Assembly (NCBI GenBank): GCA_944386415.1
Contig: CALXAY010000010.1
Location: forward strand, 1 to 57,545
Reading direction: 5' to 3'
Origin: an uncultured Clostridia bacterium
GTDB taxonomy: Bacteria; Bacillota; Clostridia; TANB77; CAG-508
Length of the DNA stretch: 57,545 nt
Part shown: positions 16,316 to 26,382 of the stretch, in pieces
How the letters are laid out: each line of letters begins with the position of its first letter
Numbering within the stretch: the first letter of the stretch is position 1
The notes under the pieces: model-generated
Databases searched by the model: none
What the model was told of the DNA's origin: nothing
Seen by the model: only the letters and a program-made list of their open reading frames with translations
Program-made: the position numbers and the translations under genes

Positions 16316-18346
16316 TTACTTACCAAGTATTATTCTAAATATTTCTGCTACACTCCAACATTGTGCTATTGTACCTTTTGGAAGCTGTGGTTTACTTGAG
16401 TCATAAAGTTCTGCAATACTACCAATACAACCATTTTCATATATTTCTTTAGAAAATGTTTTCTTCGTTTTTTCTACCAATTTATTAATTTTTTGCTCTA
16501 ATTCTTGCTTCTTTCCTTCGCTCTGAGTATTATTTTTTATATTTTTCAAAGCATTATAATATAATCCTAAAAGCCAAGGCCATGTTATTCCTTGATGGTA
16601 ACTTGTATCTCTATTTTTTTCATCACCTTCATAAATTTCAACATAGTTTTCTTCACCTTTTGCTAAAGTTTTTAATCCATATGAATTTACTAATTTCTTT
16701 TCAACTACTGTTATAATATTACTTGCTTCATCTGAATCTATATCCATTATAGGATTACTTAAACTTAGTGCAAATAATTGATTTGGTCTTATTTTACTAT
16801 CTCCTAATACATCATATAAGCATTTATTTTTAGAATTATAAAATTTTTCTTGGAAAGATGCTTTGCATCTATCTGCTAATTCTTTATATTTCACAGCAGT
16901 TATAAGGTGACCAAATCTCATACTTAAATCAGCCATTATTCTATTTGCGTTATACCATAAACTATTTACTTCCACAGCTTTTCCATTTCTAGGTGTTACT
17001 GCCATTCCTTGGAATTTTACATCCATCCAAGTATTTTGTGTATTTTCTGTTCCTGAAACTATTAATCCGTCTACATCTAAATATATATTATTTTCATCTA
17101 CATCGATTCCTTTACAATAGTGTTCTATTATAGTTTTCATTACCTCATACATTTCTTCTTTAACAAATTTGTAATCTTTTGTATAATCAATATATTTTTG
17201 TATTGCTTCAAATAGTAAAAGTGAAGCATCAACACTATTATAAAGCGGTCTATTATCATAACCTGAATATCCATTTGGAACTAAACCATATTTAACATCT
17301 CTTGTCATTGTTTTTAGAAGTTCTCTTGCTAAATCATATCTCTTAGGTATTAACAAAACTCCTTCAAATGAGATTAAAGCATCTCTTCCCCAGTCTAAAA
17401 ACCAAGGATATCCTGCAATTAATGTATGCAAACCAAAGCTGTAACGATTTACAACAAAGTTATCTGTAGCTAATAAGAATGTTTTTATTAATTCATTATC
17501 TTTTTTTTCTTTTTGAGTTTTAGCTTTTTCTTTTACAAGTTCAGAATTTTTAAATATTTTATTTACTCTTTTTTCTTCTTTTTCTATTAAATCTTTTACA
17601 TCAATTTCTTCTATATTTTCTTCCAATGAACATATAAAAGAAATTTCTTTTTCTTCTTTGGCTTTTATATTAACTTCATATCTTCCTGGTACTGCATGAT
17701 TTTCTTCGCCGACAAAACCTCTTTTTTCTTCTTCTATATAAAACATATTATTAAAACTGTCATTTTCATGAGCTATATATGTTCCATCTGATAAATTTAT
17801 ATAAATAGGTGTATATGAATTTCCATCAACTGATATTCTTACTTTATTTCCTTTGTTAATTTGTTTAATATCAAATACATGATCTGTATTTACAGTATGG
17901 AAATCTCTAAAATTAATTACTGGTGCCAATGTCAATTTTGATTTATAAGTACCGTTTTTTATTTTATAATATATTCCAACTGTATTTTTCCCATAATCCA
18001 TGCAAATGGTTTTAGTTATTTCTATCTTTCCTATTTTATATTTAAAAGTTGGTACAATATTTTTCTCAAAACTTTCTTGATACTCATATCCTTTTGAGAT
18101 ATATTCTTTTCCAATATTAGTATAAAGATCATATTTTTTTCCTCTAACTTCTATACTTTCATCTAACTTAGAAAGTATTAAAAACCTTCTTGCAGGTGGT
18201 GTTAGGCTTGCAACTAGTAGTCCATGATATTTTCTTGTATTTGCTCCAATTATTGTTGAAGAACTGTATCCTCCTATTCCATTTGTAATTAGCCATTCTT
18301 TATCTAGTCCGTTTTCTAAGTTTAAACTTTCTTTTGTAAAATCCAT
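16316..18346 (-). CDS. Glycogen debranching enzyme (amylo-alpha-1,6-glucosidase)
   Basis: A 676-residue bacterial/archaeal-type GDE. The N-terminal domain (about 10-230) opens with NGIGGYSSSTIIGANTRKYHGLLVAS, the family signature. The C-terminal (alpha/alpha)6 barrel (about 280-670) has WFLDWGRDALIS, where the Asp is the probable catalytic residue, NSVDASLL, and GITWPWLLGLYYNAL. It removes alpha-1,6 branches from glycogen. No other glycogen gene is nearby; it lies between yvcK and the HD hydrolase, all on the minus strand. Confidence 0.93.
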   Translation of the reverse strand: MDFTKESLNLENGLDKEWLITNGIGGYSSSTIIGANTRKYHGLLVASLTPPARRFLILSKLDESIEVRGKKYDLYTNIGKEYISKGYEYQESFEKNIVPTFKYKIGKIEITKTICMDYGKNTVGIYYKIKNGTYKSKLTLAPVINFRDFHTVNTDHVFDIKQINKGNKVRISVDGNSYTPIYINLSDGTYIAHENDSFNNMFYIEEEKRGFVGEENHAVPGRYEVNIKAKEEKEISFICSLEENIEEIDVKDLIEKEEKRVNKIFKNSELVKEKAKTQKEKKDNELIKTFLLATDNFVVNRYSFGLHTLIAGYPWFLDWGRDALISFEGVLLIPKRYDLARELLKTMTRDVKYGLVPNGYSGYDNRPLYNSVDASLLLFEAIQKYIDYTKDYKFVKEEMYEVMKTIIEHYCKGIDVDENNIYLDVDGLIVSGTENTQNTWMDVKFQGMAVTPRNGKAVEVNSLWYNANRIMADLSMRFGHLITAVKYKELADRCKASFQEKFYNSKNKCLYDVLGDSKIRPNQLFALSLSNPIMDIDSDEASNIITVVEKKLVNSYGLKTLAKGEENYVEIYEGDEKNRDTSYHQGITWPWLLGLYYNALKNIKNNTQSEGKKQELEQKINKLVEKTKKTFSKEIYENGCIGSIAELYDSSKPQLPKGTIAQCWSVAEIFRIILGK

Positions 18347-18355
18347 AATTTCCTC

Positions 18356-19967
18356 CTATTTATTATTTTTTAATTTACTATGTTCTAATTGTTTTAACAT
18401 TTCTTCTCTTATCTCTTGTGGAGACTTCTTTGTTTTCTCTTGCTTATTTTTCTTATTTTTAACTCTTTGCTCTGATTTTATTTTGGCCTTTTTATCTGCT
18501 TCTCTTATTGAAACTATTCTATCTCTATATTTACTACTAAATTTACTTTTTGACTTAAATTCTCTTTTATGTTTTCCTTTACCATCATTAGCTTCTTTTC
18601 TATTTTTTTTAGCCGTTTTCTTTTTAATTTTATTGATTCTTTTTTCTTCTCTTAACTTATTGCTAAGCATTAAATATTGTGGATCGTTTTGTTTATCTTG
18701 ATACCTTAAATCGTCACAAATAAGTTCTATTATTGAAGAAGCAACTAAACTTGGATCATGTCTTATTAAATCATCTTTTATCATAGATAAGTTTCTTTGT
18801 AAAAATTTAATACCTTTAACTTTGTCCAAATCTTGTTCTACTAAATCTTGCCCTTCTAAATTGTACCTTTTTATAAACTCTGGAATAATTTCACCTGTAT
18901 CATAAATACAATAATCAATAACACCGCTACCACAATGTTCTATAATTGCATTAATGTGATCTGAAACACTATAATTATCTGTTTGCCCTGGTTCTGTCAT
19001 TATATTACAAACATACACTTTAATTGCTGTGCTTTCTTTTATTGCTTTAGCAACTCCATTAATTAAAAGTGGTGGTATAACATTTGTATATAAACTTCCG
19101 AGGTCCTATTACTATACAATCTGCTTTCTTAATTAAATCTACTACCCCAGGTGCTGGCTTACAATTTGATGGGCTTATTGTAATTCTATTTATTTTTGTT
19201 ATTTTATCTGATACCACTTGCGGTATTCTTGATTTTTCCTCTACTATATATCCATTTGCAAGCTCTGCAACAATTTTCATTTCATCTAATGTAACAGGAA
19301 TAACTTTTCCTATCATGTTTAATACTTCATTACTTTTAATTATTGAATCTTCAAAATTCCCATTGACCTCCTTCATTGCTAAGAAATAAATATCAGAGAA
19401 ATTTAAACCTCTTAATTTTCCTTCTTTAAATTCATAATTGAATAATTTATCTATTTCTCCTTCTTTTGAAGCTAAAGAAACAATACTATCTTTTATATCA
19501 TCAAGTGGTAATGTTTGTAGCTCTTTTCTAGAGTTTGTTGCAGCTTCACCATAGTCAGATACTGTAACTATAGCAGTTAAATTATTAGTATAATTCTTTA
19601 AACCTGAAAGCACAGTATTTAATCCTGTTCCTCCACCGATTACTACTATATTAGGACCTTTATCATAAACTGTTTTATTGAAGATAAGTGATTTCATATT
19701 AACATTTTTGTTATTTTCCATTCTTTCATCACTTGCTTCAATTAAAACCTCTAAAGTTCTTTTATTTAGGAAAACAAGACCTATAACAATTGCAAGAAAT
19801 CCAACAACAAATATTGCTACAACTTGACCAACATCTGCAAAAGATATCTCTTTCATTACTAATATTCTTGCTAAACCATAACATGCAAGTATTATTCCTA
19901 CTAAAATTAAAAACATCCATCTTTTCATTTTACTACTTGATTTAAACCATTGAAAAAAACCTTTCAT
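18356..19967 (-). CDS. yvcK: YvcK/CofD-like gluconeogenesis factor needing a +1 frameshift at CGG
   Basis: Two N-terminal membrane helices (about 17-36 and 43-65) precede a CofD/YvcK domain. GGGTGLNTVLSGLK binds nucleotide, followed by VTVSDYGEAATNSRKELQTLPLDDIK. The frame breaks after CIVIGP at CGG 19098-19100. Skipping the C restores G290-SLYTNVIPPLL and then VYVCNIMTEPGQTD, the GPGSLYTS...YVCN-M-QPGET core of the family, so this glycine is strictly conserved. Full length is 536 residues. The lysine-rich tail (about 430-536) is unusual and could bind nucleic acid or membrane. YvcK is needed for growth on gluconeogenic carbon and correct wall synthesis; it neighbours murB here. Confidence 0.93.
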
Positions 19968-19983
19968 TATATTACTCCTTATC

Positions 19984-20036
19984 TATGTCCAATTGGGGAC
20001 GTTTCCTTTTGGACATTTTGTCCAATTAGGGACACA
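19984..20036. repeat. Nested short repeat between murB and yvcK
   Basis: TCCAATTGGGGAC, GGACATTTTGTCC and TCCAATTAGGGAC occur in 50 bases, giving both a direct repeat and an internal palindrome. It looks like a dispersed intergenic repeat unit of the host. No promoter or gene is evident in it. Confidence 0.5.
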
Positions 20037-20037
20037 T

Positions 20038-20958
20038 CTACTTTCCTATTATTTCTACTTCTAATTCTATTTTCTTTTGGAATTTTTTATAAACTTCTTC
20101 TTTTACTTTATCTATCAATTCTAAAACATCTTTTGCAGTAGCATTTCCTTTGTTTATTACAAATCCTGCATGCTTTGTTGATACTTCTGCATCTCCTACA
20201 GAATATCCTTTTAATCCTGCTTCATCTATTAACTTTGAAGTTATAAAATCTTTTCCTCTTTTAAATGTACTTCCTGCACTTGGATATTCTAACGGTTGTT
20301 TTTCTTTTCTAAATTTAGCATACTCATCCATTTTAGCTTTTATCTCTTGTGTATTTCCTTTTTGTAATTCTATTTCTACTTCTGTTACTATATATTTTCC
20401 TTCTTTTAAAACACTTCTCCTATATTCAAATTTCATCTCTGAATTTGTAAATACTTTTTCATTACCAATATAGTCCATGCAAGTAATACTTTTTACAATA
20501 TCTTTCATTTCTTTTCCATGTGCACCTGCATTCATCCTTACAGCTCCTCCAAAAGTTCCTGGTATTGCTGATATTTCTTCAAAGCCTGTAAGAGAGTTAT
20601 TTAAAAACATTCTTCCTACTTTTGCTATTTTTTCTCCAGCTCCTACTTTAACTTTAAACTTTTTATCATCTAATGTATAAAAATTTATTCCTTCTATTTT
20701 TATCATTAAAGTTATCCCTGGTATTCCCTCATCTAACACTAAAACATTACTTCCATTTCCTACAACTGTTATAGGAATATTATTTTTATTTGCTAAAATC
20801 AACACTTCTTTTAATTCTTCTTTTGTTTGAATCTTTATTAAACACTCTGCTGGTCCACCAATTTTAAATGATGTATATTCTTTCATTGACTCATTAAATA
20901 ATATTCTTTCTTCTGGAATTTCTAAGTTAGCCTCTTTAATTATTTTATTTAATTCCAA
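20038..20958 (-). CDS. murB: UDP-N-acetylenolpyruvoylglucosamine reductase
   Basis: A 306-residue type II MurB. FAD-binding motifs are seen: TSFKIGGPAECLIK, TVVGNGSNVLV, and SAIPGTFGGAVRMNAGAHG. The catalytic serine region is PLEYPSAGSTFKRG, and the end has AGFVINKGNATAKDVLELI. It makes UDP-MurNAc for peptidoglycan. It is followed by yvcK with a 70-base gap, a common Firmicute pairing. Confidence 0.96.
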   Translation of the reverse strand: MELNKIIKEANLEIPEERILFNESMKEYTSFKIGGPAECLIKIQTKEELKEVLILANKNNIPITVVGNGSNVLVLDEGIPGITLMIKIEGINFYTLDDKKFKVKVGAGEKIAKVGRMFLNNSLTGFEEISAIPGTFGGAVRMNAGAHGKEMKDIVKSITCMDYIGNEKVFTNSEMKFEYRRSVLKEGKYIVTEVEIELQKGNTQEIKAKMDEYAKFRKEKQPLEYPSAGSTFKRGKDFITSKLIDEAGLKGYSVGDAEVSTKHAGFVINKGNATAKDVLELIDKVKEEVYKKFQKKIELEVEIIGK

Positions 20959-21356
20959 GTCTACACTTCCTTTATATTTTTCTTTAAAAATTCTTTTTTA
21001 CTATATCATTTTTTTACCTAAATTACAAGCCAAAGTCAAAATTTATTTACATTTTTATGCAGGAATCAGCAATCTTTCGTTTATCTTGCTACCAAATTAT
21101 TTTTGGCATTATTGCTACTTTAACATTTGCATTCCAAAATCAAATATAAATCCGTAGCTAACATTAGGTAAACAATAGGAATCTTACTAATTTGAGGCTC
21201 CCACTATTATTTAAATTCTAAATTTTTTCTATTTAATTCCCTATTTTCTATTTAAAATGTGTACTCAATACAACTTTTAGTTTGGAAATAAAACGTACCT
21301 TTTAGTATATTTTAATATATATTTTCATACATTTAAAAAGAAATTAAGGAGGAAAT
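20959..21356. other. Divergent intergenic region between murB and ylbJ
   Basis: Nearly 400 bases containing the promoters of both divergent genes. AGGAATC occurs twice (21061 and 21177 region) and TTTAAAT-type AT stretches are frequent. I recognise no riboswitch, tRNA or small RNA, though a small RNA could hide here. Confidence 0.3.
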
Positions 21357-22404
21357 ATGAAACCAAGTTTTTATGTTGTTAAGTTAAAAAGGAATATTTT
21401 ACCATTAATTTTTTTAGCTTTTACTATGTGTTTACTTATATTTTCTAAAAGTAACCTTCCAGCTGTAAAATCCCGGTCTAACTCTTTGGGCTACTTCTGT
21501 TGTACCTTCGCTTTTTCCTTTTTTTGTTTCTACTGAACTTTTAATGCATACAAACATTGTATTGATTTTAGGAAACATTTTAAATAAATATATGAAACCT
21601 ATATTTAATGTTCGTGGAGAAGGTGCTTTTGCATTTATTATGGGAATAATAAGTGGATATCCAATGGGTGCTAAAATTGCGACAAATTTTAGAAAAAATA
21701 ATATTTGCACTAAGGAAGAATGTGAAAGATTACTTAGCTTTACTAATAATTCAGGACCACTTTTTATAATTGGTACAGTTGGAATTTTAATGTTTGGTAG
21801 TACTACTATAGGACTTTTACTTTTTATTACTCATATTCTAGCATGTATTAGTGTTGGTATTATATTTAGATTTTGGAAGATAAATTATTCTCCCACACTT
21901 TCTTCCACTTCACACTATGCTAATAAAAAATATTACGTTTCTTTTTCTAACTTAGGAGAAGTATTAGCAAATAGCATAACAAGTAGCATTTCAACTATTT
22001 TATTAATCGGTGGTTTTGTTGTTATATTTTCTAGTATAATTTCTATACTAAAATCAAGTGGCTTTATAAATATTTTATCAACATGCTTTTTTCCACTGTT
22101 TAATTTTATTAATATTGATACATCTTTTATTAACCCTTTAATTTGTGGATTTTTTGAAATTACAAATGGAATTAACTCTATATCATCAATTGCTTGTAAA
22201 AAACTATCAATAAATATAATTTTAACTTCATTCTTACTTGGTTTTGGTGGTATTTCAGTATTACTTCAAGTTTTAAGTATCACATCAAAAACAGATTTAT
22301 CAATAAAGCCTTACCTCTATGGAAAAATACTTCAAGGAATACTTGCTTCAGTTTATACATATATTTTTATTAACACTATACCTTTTTTTAATTTTGATAT
22401 ATAG
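21357..22404 (+). CDS. ylbJ: Sporulation membrane protein YlbJ needing a +1 frameshift at CGG
   Basis: ATG at 21357 follows AAGGAGG. The first 39 codons encode a basic N-terminus and a membrane helix, ending FSKSNLPAVKS. There CGG (21474-21476) leads to a stop, but skipping the C gives G40-LTLWATSVVPSLFPFFVSTELL, the conserved opening of the YlbJ/nucleoside-recognition family (GL-LW---VVPSLFPF). The remaining 300 residues contain GEGAFAFIMGIISGYPMGAKI and about seven more helices. Total 348 residues. YlbJ is a mother-cell protein needed for heat-resistant spores. The stop is TAG, overlapped by the Shine-Dalgarno site of the next small gene. Confidence 0.9.
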
Positions 22405-22407
22405 GAG

Positions 22408-22662
22408 ATGATTTTCTTGGAAAGAGATTTTAACAATTCTTTTAATTCCAATTTTATGGATTATAATCAAAATATGAATAACGAGATAAATGATTTATAT
22501 AGAGACCCTATGTTTAATCCAATAATGCAATATGAACAGGCATTTTATTATTATCGATACCTTTCGATGCAAATGGATTATAAAATAAAATGCAAAGAAT
22601 ATGAAAAATTATGTAACACCTCTTCTAATCAAGATATCAGAAGTAACAGACGACCTGAATAA
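22408..22662 (+). CDS. Small Tyr/Asn-rich hypothetical protein
   Basis: Up to 84 residues. The GGAG of TAGGAGATG is too close for the ATG at 22408, so a TTG start at 22417 (LERDFNNSF) is likely. The protein is rich in Asn, Tyr and Met (DPMFNPIMQYEQAFYYYRYLSMQM), like small spore-coat-associated proteins, and directly follows ylbJ by three bases. A sporulation role is therefore plausible but is inferred from context only. Confidence 0.55.
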   Translation: MIFLERDFNNSFNSNFMDYNQNMNNEINDLYRDPMFNPIMQYEQAFYYYRYLSMQMDYKIKCKEYEKLCNTSSNQDIRSNRRPE

Positions 22663-22729
22663 TTTTACTTTTTTTACAAAACATGTTACAATTGATTTAC
22701 GTTTTGTAAACCAATGTATTAGGAGGTCT

Positions 22730-22891
22730 ATGATGAAGGGCAAACTCCAATTTTTCATTTTTGGTAGTATTATTTATATTTCAACTAGTTTTATTCTGTA
22801 CCAGAAAGGTTTTTTAAACGGTTATAAAATTGGATATAAAAATGCTTTGGAAGTTCACTCTAAAAAAAGTGAGCAATCTAGGACTGAATAG
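22730..22891 (+). CDS. Small single-span membrane protein
   Basis: A 53-residue protein starting MMKGKLQFF after AGGAGG (22721). It has one hydrophobic helix (about residues 5-25), then YQKGFLNGYKIGYKN, a glycine/tyrosine pattern, and a charged tail. A hairpin (TTTACAAAAC/GTTTTGTAAA, about 22672-22710) separates it from the gene before. Not recognised. Confidence 0.5.
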   Translation: MMKGKLQFFIFGSIIYISTSFILYQKGFLNGYKIGYKNALEVHSKKSEQSRTE

Positions 22892-22904
22892 GAGGTTTTG
22901 ACAA

Positions 22905-23114
22905 ATGTCAAAACGTAATTCAATGTGTTTTTCTCTTCTGGTTTCTTTAGTATGTCTTATTATTTTTACTGTTGCTTATATAATAAGTCATACATTAACA
23001 CCAGCTATTTTCTTCTTTAATCTTATTACTTGTATTATCTTCTTCATAATTGTATATTTTTCCTTTAGTATAGGATATACAGAAATTTTTGATAATGCAA
23101 GAAAAAAAGATTGA
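22905..23114 (+). CDS. Small two-helix membrane protein
   Basis: A 69-residue protein with two hydrophobic segments (about 8-28 and 34-56) and a polar C-terminus. TAGGAGG precedes the ATG. It ends the short rightward run ylbJ-22408-22730-22905 and is followed by a terminator at 23191. Function unknown. Confidence 0.55.
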   Translation: MSKRNSMCFSLLVSLVCLIIFTVAYIISHTLTPAIFFFNLITCIIFFIIVYFSFSIGYTEIFDNARKKD

Positions 23115-23190
23115 TAGATGATGCTTGCTAATTGTTTGTACGCAATTATAAATCTTTTGAAGAATATTTTTTAGTAAAAGCACATTATTA

Positions 23191-23216
23191 GGACCCTAAA
23201 TTTTAGGGTCCTTCTT
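23191..23216. terminator. Strong rho-independent terminator
   Basis: GGACCCTAAA and TTTAGGGTCC form a perfect stem followed by TTCTTAATTTTTT. It closes the rightward ylbJ operon and faces uppP. Confidence 0.85.
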
Positions 23217-23259
23217 AATTTTTTAAAAACAATAATAACTTCTAAACTTAAGCTCTTAT

Positions 23260-24114
23260 CTATTTAAAAAGAAAATATGCTAATACTATTATTCCAAGTA
23301 TTATTCTATAATATCCAAATACTTTAAAGTTATGCTTTTTAATATAATTCATTAAGAACTTAATAATTGCAACAGAAATCAAAAACGAAACCAACATTCC
23401 AACAAGTAATACTGCTACTTCTATTCCTGTAAATCTCAAACCAAACCCTGCTAATTTTAATAGACTTGCTCCAAGCATTGTAGGAATTGCTAAATAGAAT
23501 GTAAATTCAGCTGCATTTGGTCTAGCTAGACCTATTAATAATCCTCCAATAATAGTTGCACCTGAACGTGATGTACCTGGAAATATTGCTGCGATTAATT
23601 GAAATATTCCAATCAAAAATGCATCTTTATATGTAATTTCTCCGCTTGTTTCTTTTAAATTTTCTTTTCTTTTTTTATTCCAATTTTCTATTACTATAAA
23701 TGCTATACCAAAAACTATTAAAGCAATTGCAATACATACTGGGTTATAAAACAATGCTTCAAATACTTCATCAAACAATAATCCAATAATTGCTGCTGGA
23801 ATACATCCTACTAATATTTTTCCCCATAAATTCATTATATCTTTATCAAAATAAGATAAAATTCCCGTTTTCTTAATTGCTTTTTCTTTGTTTTTAGTAA
23901 ACGGCCAAATTTTCTTAAAATATAGAATAACAACTGCTAGAATGGCACCAAATTGAATAACCACTTGGAACATACTCCAAAACTCAGGCGAAACCTCATT
24001 AAACTTTATAAATTGTTCTGCTAAAATCAAATGTCCTGTACTACTAATTGGTAACCATTCTGTAATTCCTTCTATAACTCCAAATACACCTGCTTTTAAA
24101 AGCTCTAATAACAT
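23260..24114 (-). CDS. uppP: Undecaprenyl-diphosphatase
   Basis: A 284-residue integral membrane phosphatase of the BacA/UppP family. GVIEGITEWLPISSTGHLIL (E/Q-rich region 1) and PGTSRSGATIIGGLLIGL (region 2, with the phosphate-binding PGxSRS) are both present, with about eight helices. It recycles the lipid carrier for wall synthesis and gives bacitracin resistance. It ends with TAG. It follows dpaA by 21 bases and is probably in the same transcript. Confidence 0.96.
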   Translation of the reverse strand: MLLELLKAGVFGVIEGITEWLPISSTGHLILAEQFIKFNEVSPEFWSMFQVVIQFGAILAVVILYFKKIWPFTKNKEKAIKKTGILSYFDKDIMNLWGKILVGCIPAAIIGLLFDEVFEALFYNPVCIAIALIVFGIAFIVIENWNKKRKENLKETSGEITYKDAFLIGIFQLIAAIFPGTSRSGATIIGGLLIGLARPNAAEFTFYLAIPTMLGASLLKLAGFGLRFTGIEVAVLLVGMLVSFLISVAIIKFLMNYIKKHNFKVFGYYRIILGIIVLAYFLFK

Positions 24115-24135
24115 ATTATTTCTTCCTTCCTTTGT

Positions 24136-25018
24136 TTATTTTTTATATACTTCTTTTAATATATTATATATTGTATCTTTTATAAATTCTGCTGTTGTTA
24201 CTGGTGCTACTTTTCCGAGGTAAGGCTAATGCCCATATTAATTTTAAATTTCTTGTCTTTGTTTCTTTTTTGTCTATTCCTCCTGGATTAGAAGCTAAGT
24301 CTATTAATAAGCAATCTTCTCTAACATATTGTAGTCTTTCTTTATTTAAAATTAAATGCGGAACAGTATTTATTATTATATCAAATTCTCCTAGATTTTC
24401 TCCTAAAGTATTTATATTAGTTTCATTATGCCCATATGCCCTTATCCAAGCTAAATCTTCATCTTTTCTTGCAGCACATGTAACTTTAGCAGATAATCCT
24501 GCCATCTTTCTTGCTAGCACTTTTCCAATTCTACCAAATCCTAATATTAAAACTTTGCTCCCATGTATTATTTTATTAGTATTTGATATTGCAATTTCTA
24601 TTGCACCTTCTGCTGTTGAAATTGTGTTTAAAACAGCAAGTTCTTCTCTTTTCATAATATCTATTATTTCAACATATTCATCATTTGCCATATTATATAC
24701 TTCTGGCATAATACTTCCAGCAATTAGTATTTTTGCATTTAAATAATGAACAAGTTCTCTTATAGATATTTCTGTATCACTAAATGGTGCATTTATATTT
24801 ATTCCATTACTCGAAAAAGGTATTGGTCCTATTACTACTTCTACATTTTCTGGAATAGCTTTACTTAATTTTTCAGTGAAGATAATATTTTCTTGTCCTT
24901 TCAATTCTTCTGCTTTTTCTAATCCAAAAGTATATACCATATTTTTATCATCTGCTAACATCTTTGCAAGTTTTATTATTCTTAAATCTCCACCAATTAT
25001 AGCAAAATTTGTACTCAT
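24136..25018 (-). CDS. dpaA: Dipicolinate synthase subunit A needing a +1 frameshift at CGG
   Basis: Rossmann-fold protein of spore DPA synthesis (SpoVFA). The N-terminal domain begins FAIIGGDLRIIKLAKMLADD, the second nucleotide-binding motif is VLILGFGRIGKVLARKM, and LIDLASNPGGID is the family's conserved loop. After WALALP the frame hits CGG at 24215-24217 and would read on into unrelated residues. Skipping the C gives G268-KVAPVTTAEFIKDTIYNIL, which matches the family's LPGKVAP...I-DTI--IL ending and stops at 24136. Total 293 residues, normal. DpaA with DpaB makes dipicolinic acid for spore heat resistance; dpaB is not in the window. Confidence 0.93.
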
Positions 25019-25073
25019 AAAATCCCTCCTTCTATTTATTATATTGATTTTTAGGAATTTTATGAGTTATTTT

Positions 25074-26318
25074 TTAATCTTGTCTTTCTCTATTTCTTTC
25101 TTTTCCTTCTTGTTTTTGAATTTCCCTGTTTTCTTTTCTCTCTTTTCTATTCTGTTTTAATAAATTAATATCATTATAACTTAAATGTCTTGTGATTTCA
25201 GCCATTTCTTCTAAATGCTCTTTTACTTTTATTTCTTTATTGCTTAGTCTTGTTTCTATGTTTTGTTCTTCATTTTCTAAATTAAATGGAATTGAAATTT
25301 TTGCCATAATTGGTATAAATATTGGATCTTTTTTTACTTTAACAACAATTTTTTTACTATTTATATCTATTGCAGTGTTTATATATTTTATTGCTGTATC
25401 TTTATCATTTTTAATTAATGCTATTTTAGATAATTCATAATAACTATCTGCCGAAAGCTCCTCTTCATTAACCGCCTCTAAAAACTTTTTTTCAGCCTCT
25501 TCTATATCTTTATATATAAGTGCAATTTCAGCTAAACTATACTTTAATGTATATGCTATGCTATTAATTTCAGCTGCTTTTTCGTAACAAATTTTAGCAT
25601 TTTGAAAATCATTAAGCATTGTATAAGCAATTCCTAAATTATAATTTATATCATAACTATATGGATTATATTTTAATGCTTCTTGATACACATTTACTGC
25701 ATCTTTATACATCTCAGTGTCAATTAAAATATCTCCTAATAACATAGATGCTTCATATGTATCTGGTTTTTTATTTAATAAATTAAATAACATTTCAGCC
25801 GCTTCTTCTTTTTTATCTAATCCATTTAATAATTCTGCTACTTTATAATAAGAATTATAATCTTGTTTATTTAAATCAATTGCCTGTACATATTCATCAA
25901 TTGCCTTTCTCATTCCACCTTCTTTTTCGTAAATTTCTGCAAGTAATTTATGAGCTTTATAACTGTCCTTATTTTTATCTAATATGTTAAGTAAAGCCTC
26001 TTTGGCTTTCTTATTATCTTTAAGCATAATATAGATTTTAGCTTTTGATAGGTTTAATGCTTCATATAGATATATTCCTTGTTTTTCCAATACAATAATA
26101 ATTATTGGTACTAATACTGCTAATACATATTTTAGAATCATAAAAAATACATTTAACTTTATATTAAATAAAACTTCAAGAAAATTAATAGCTATTCCCA
26201 TTGCCTCTAATACTAAAATAGTAACATAGCTAGTATCATTCCTTTTTATCATTCTAAAAAACATATATACAAATATTGCAAATGAAACAAATATAAATAA
26301 TAATTGTTCTAATAGCAT
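25074..26318 (-). CDS. TPR-repeat protein with membrane anchor
   Basis: A 414-residue protein with N-terminal membrane helices (about 1-22, 31-50 and 58-80), then about eight tetratricopeptide repeats (about 95-345), for example AYTMLNDFQNAKICYEKAAEINS. A highly charged tail rich in Arg, Lys and Glu follows. TPRs bind partner proteins; no partner is evident. It lies upstream of dpaA with a 55-base gap, so may be in the same transcript. Confidence 0.75.
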   Translation of the reverse strand: MLLEQLLFIFVSFAIFVYMFFRMIKRNDTSYVTILVLEAMGIAINFLEVLFNIKLNVFFMILKYVLAVLVPIIIIVLEKQGIYLYEALNLSKAKIYIMLKDNKKAKEALLNILDKNKDSYKAHKLLAEIYEKEGGMRKAIDEYVQAIDLNKQDYNSYYKVAELLNGLDKKEEAAEMLFNLLNKKPDTYEASMLLGDILIDTEMYKDAVNVYQEALKYNPYSYDINYNLGIAYTMLNDFQNAKICYEKAAEINSIAYTLKYSLAEIALIYKDIEEAEKKFLEAVNEEELSADSYYELSKIALIKNDKDTAIKYINTAIDINSKKIVVKVKKDPIFIPIMAKISIPFNLENEEQNIETRLSNKEIKVKEHLEEMAEITRHLSYNDINLLKQNRKERKENREIQKQEGKERNRERQD

Positions 26319-26382
26319 ATTAATTTCTCCTTTTACTTTTTGCTTTTATATTTTATTTTATTTTTTATCATTTGTCCAGTTA

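Noticed and set aside
20959-21356. Riboswitch or 6S-like RNA between murB and ylbJ
   Set aside because: Some local stems exist, but no recognised consensus; not enough to call.
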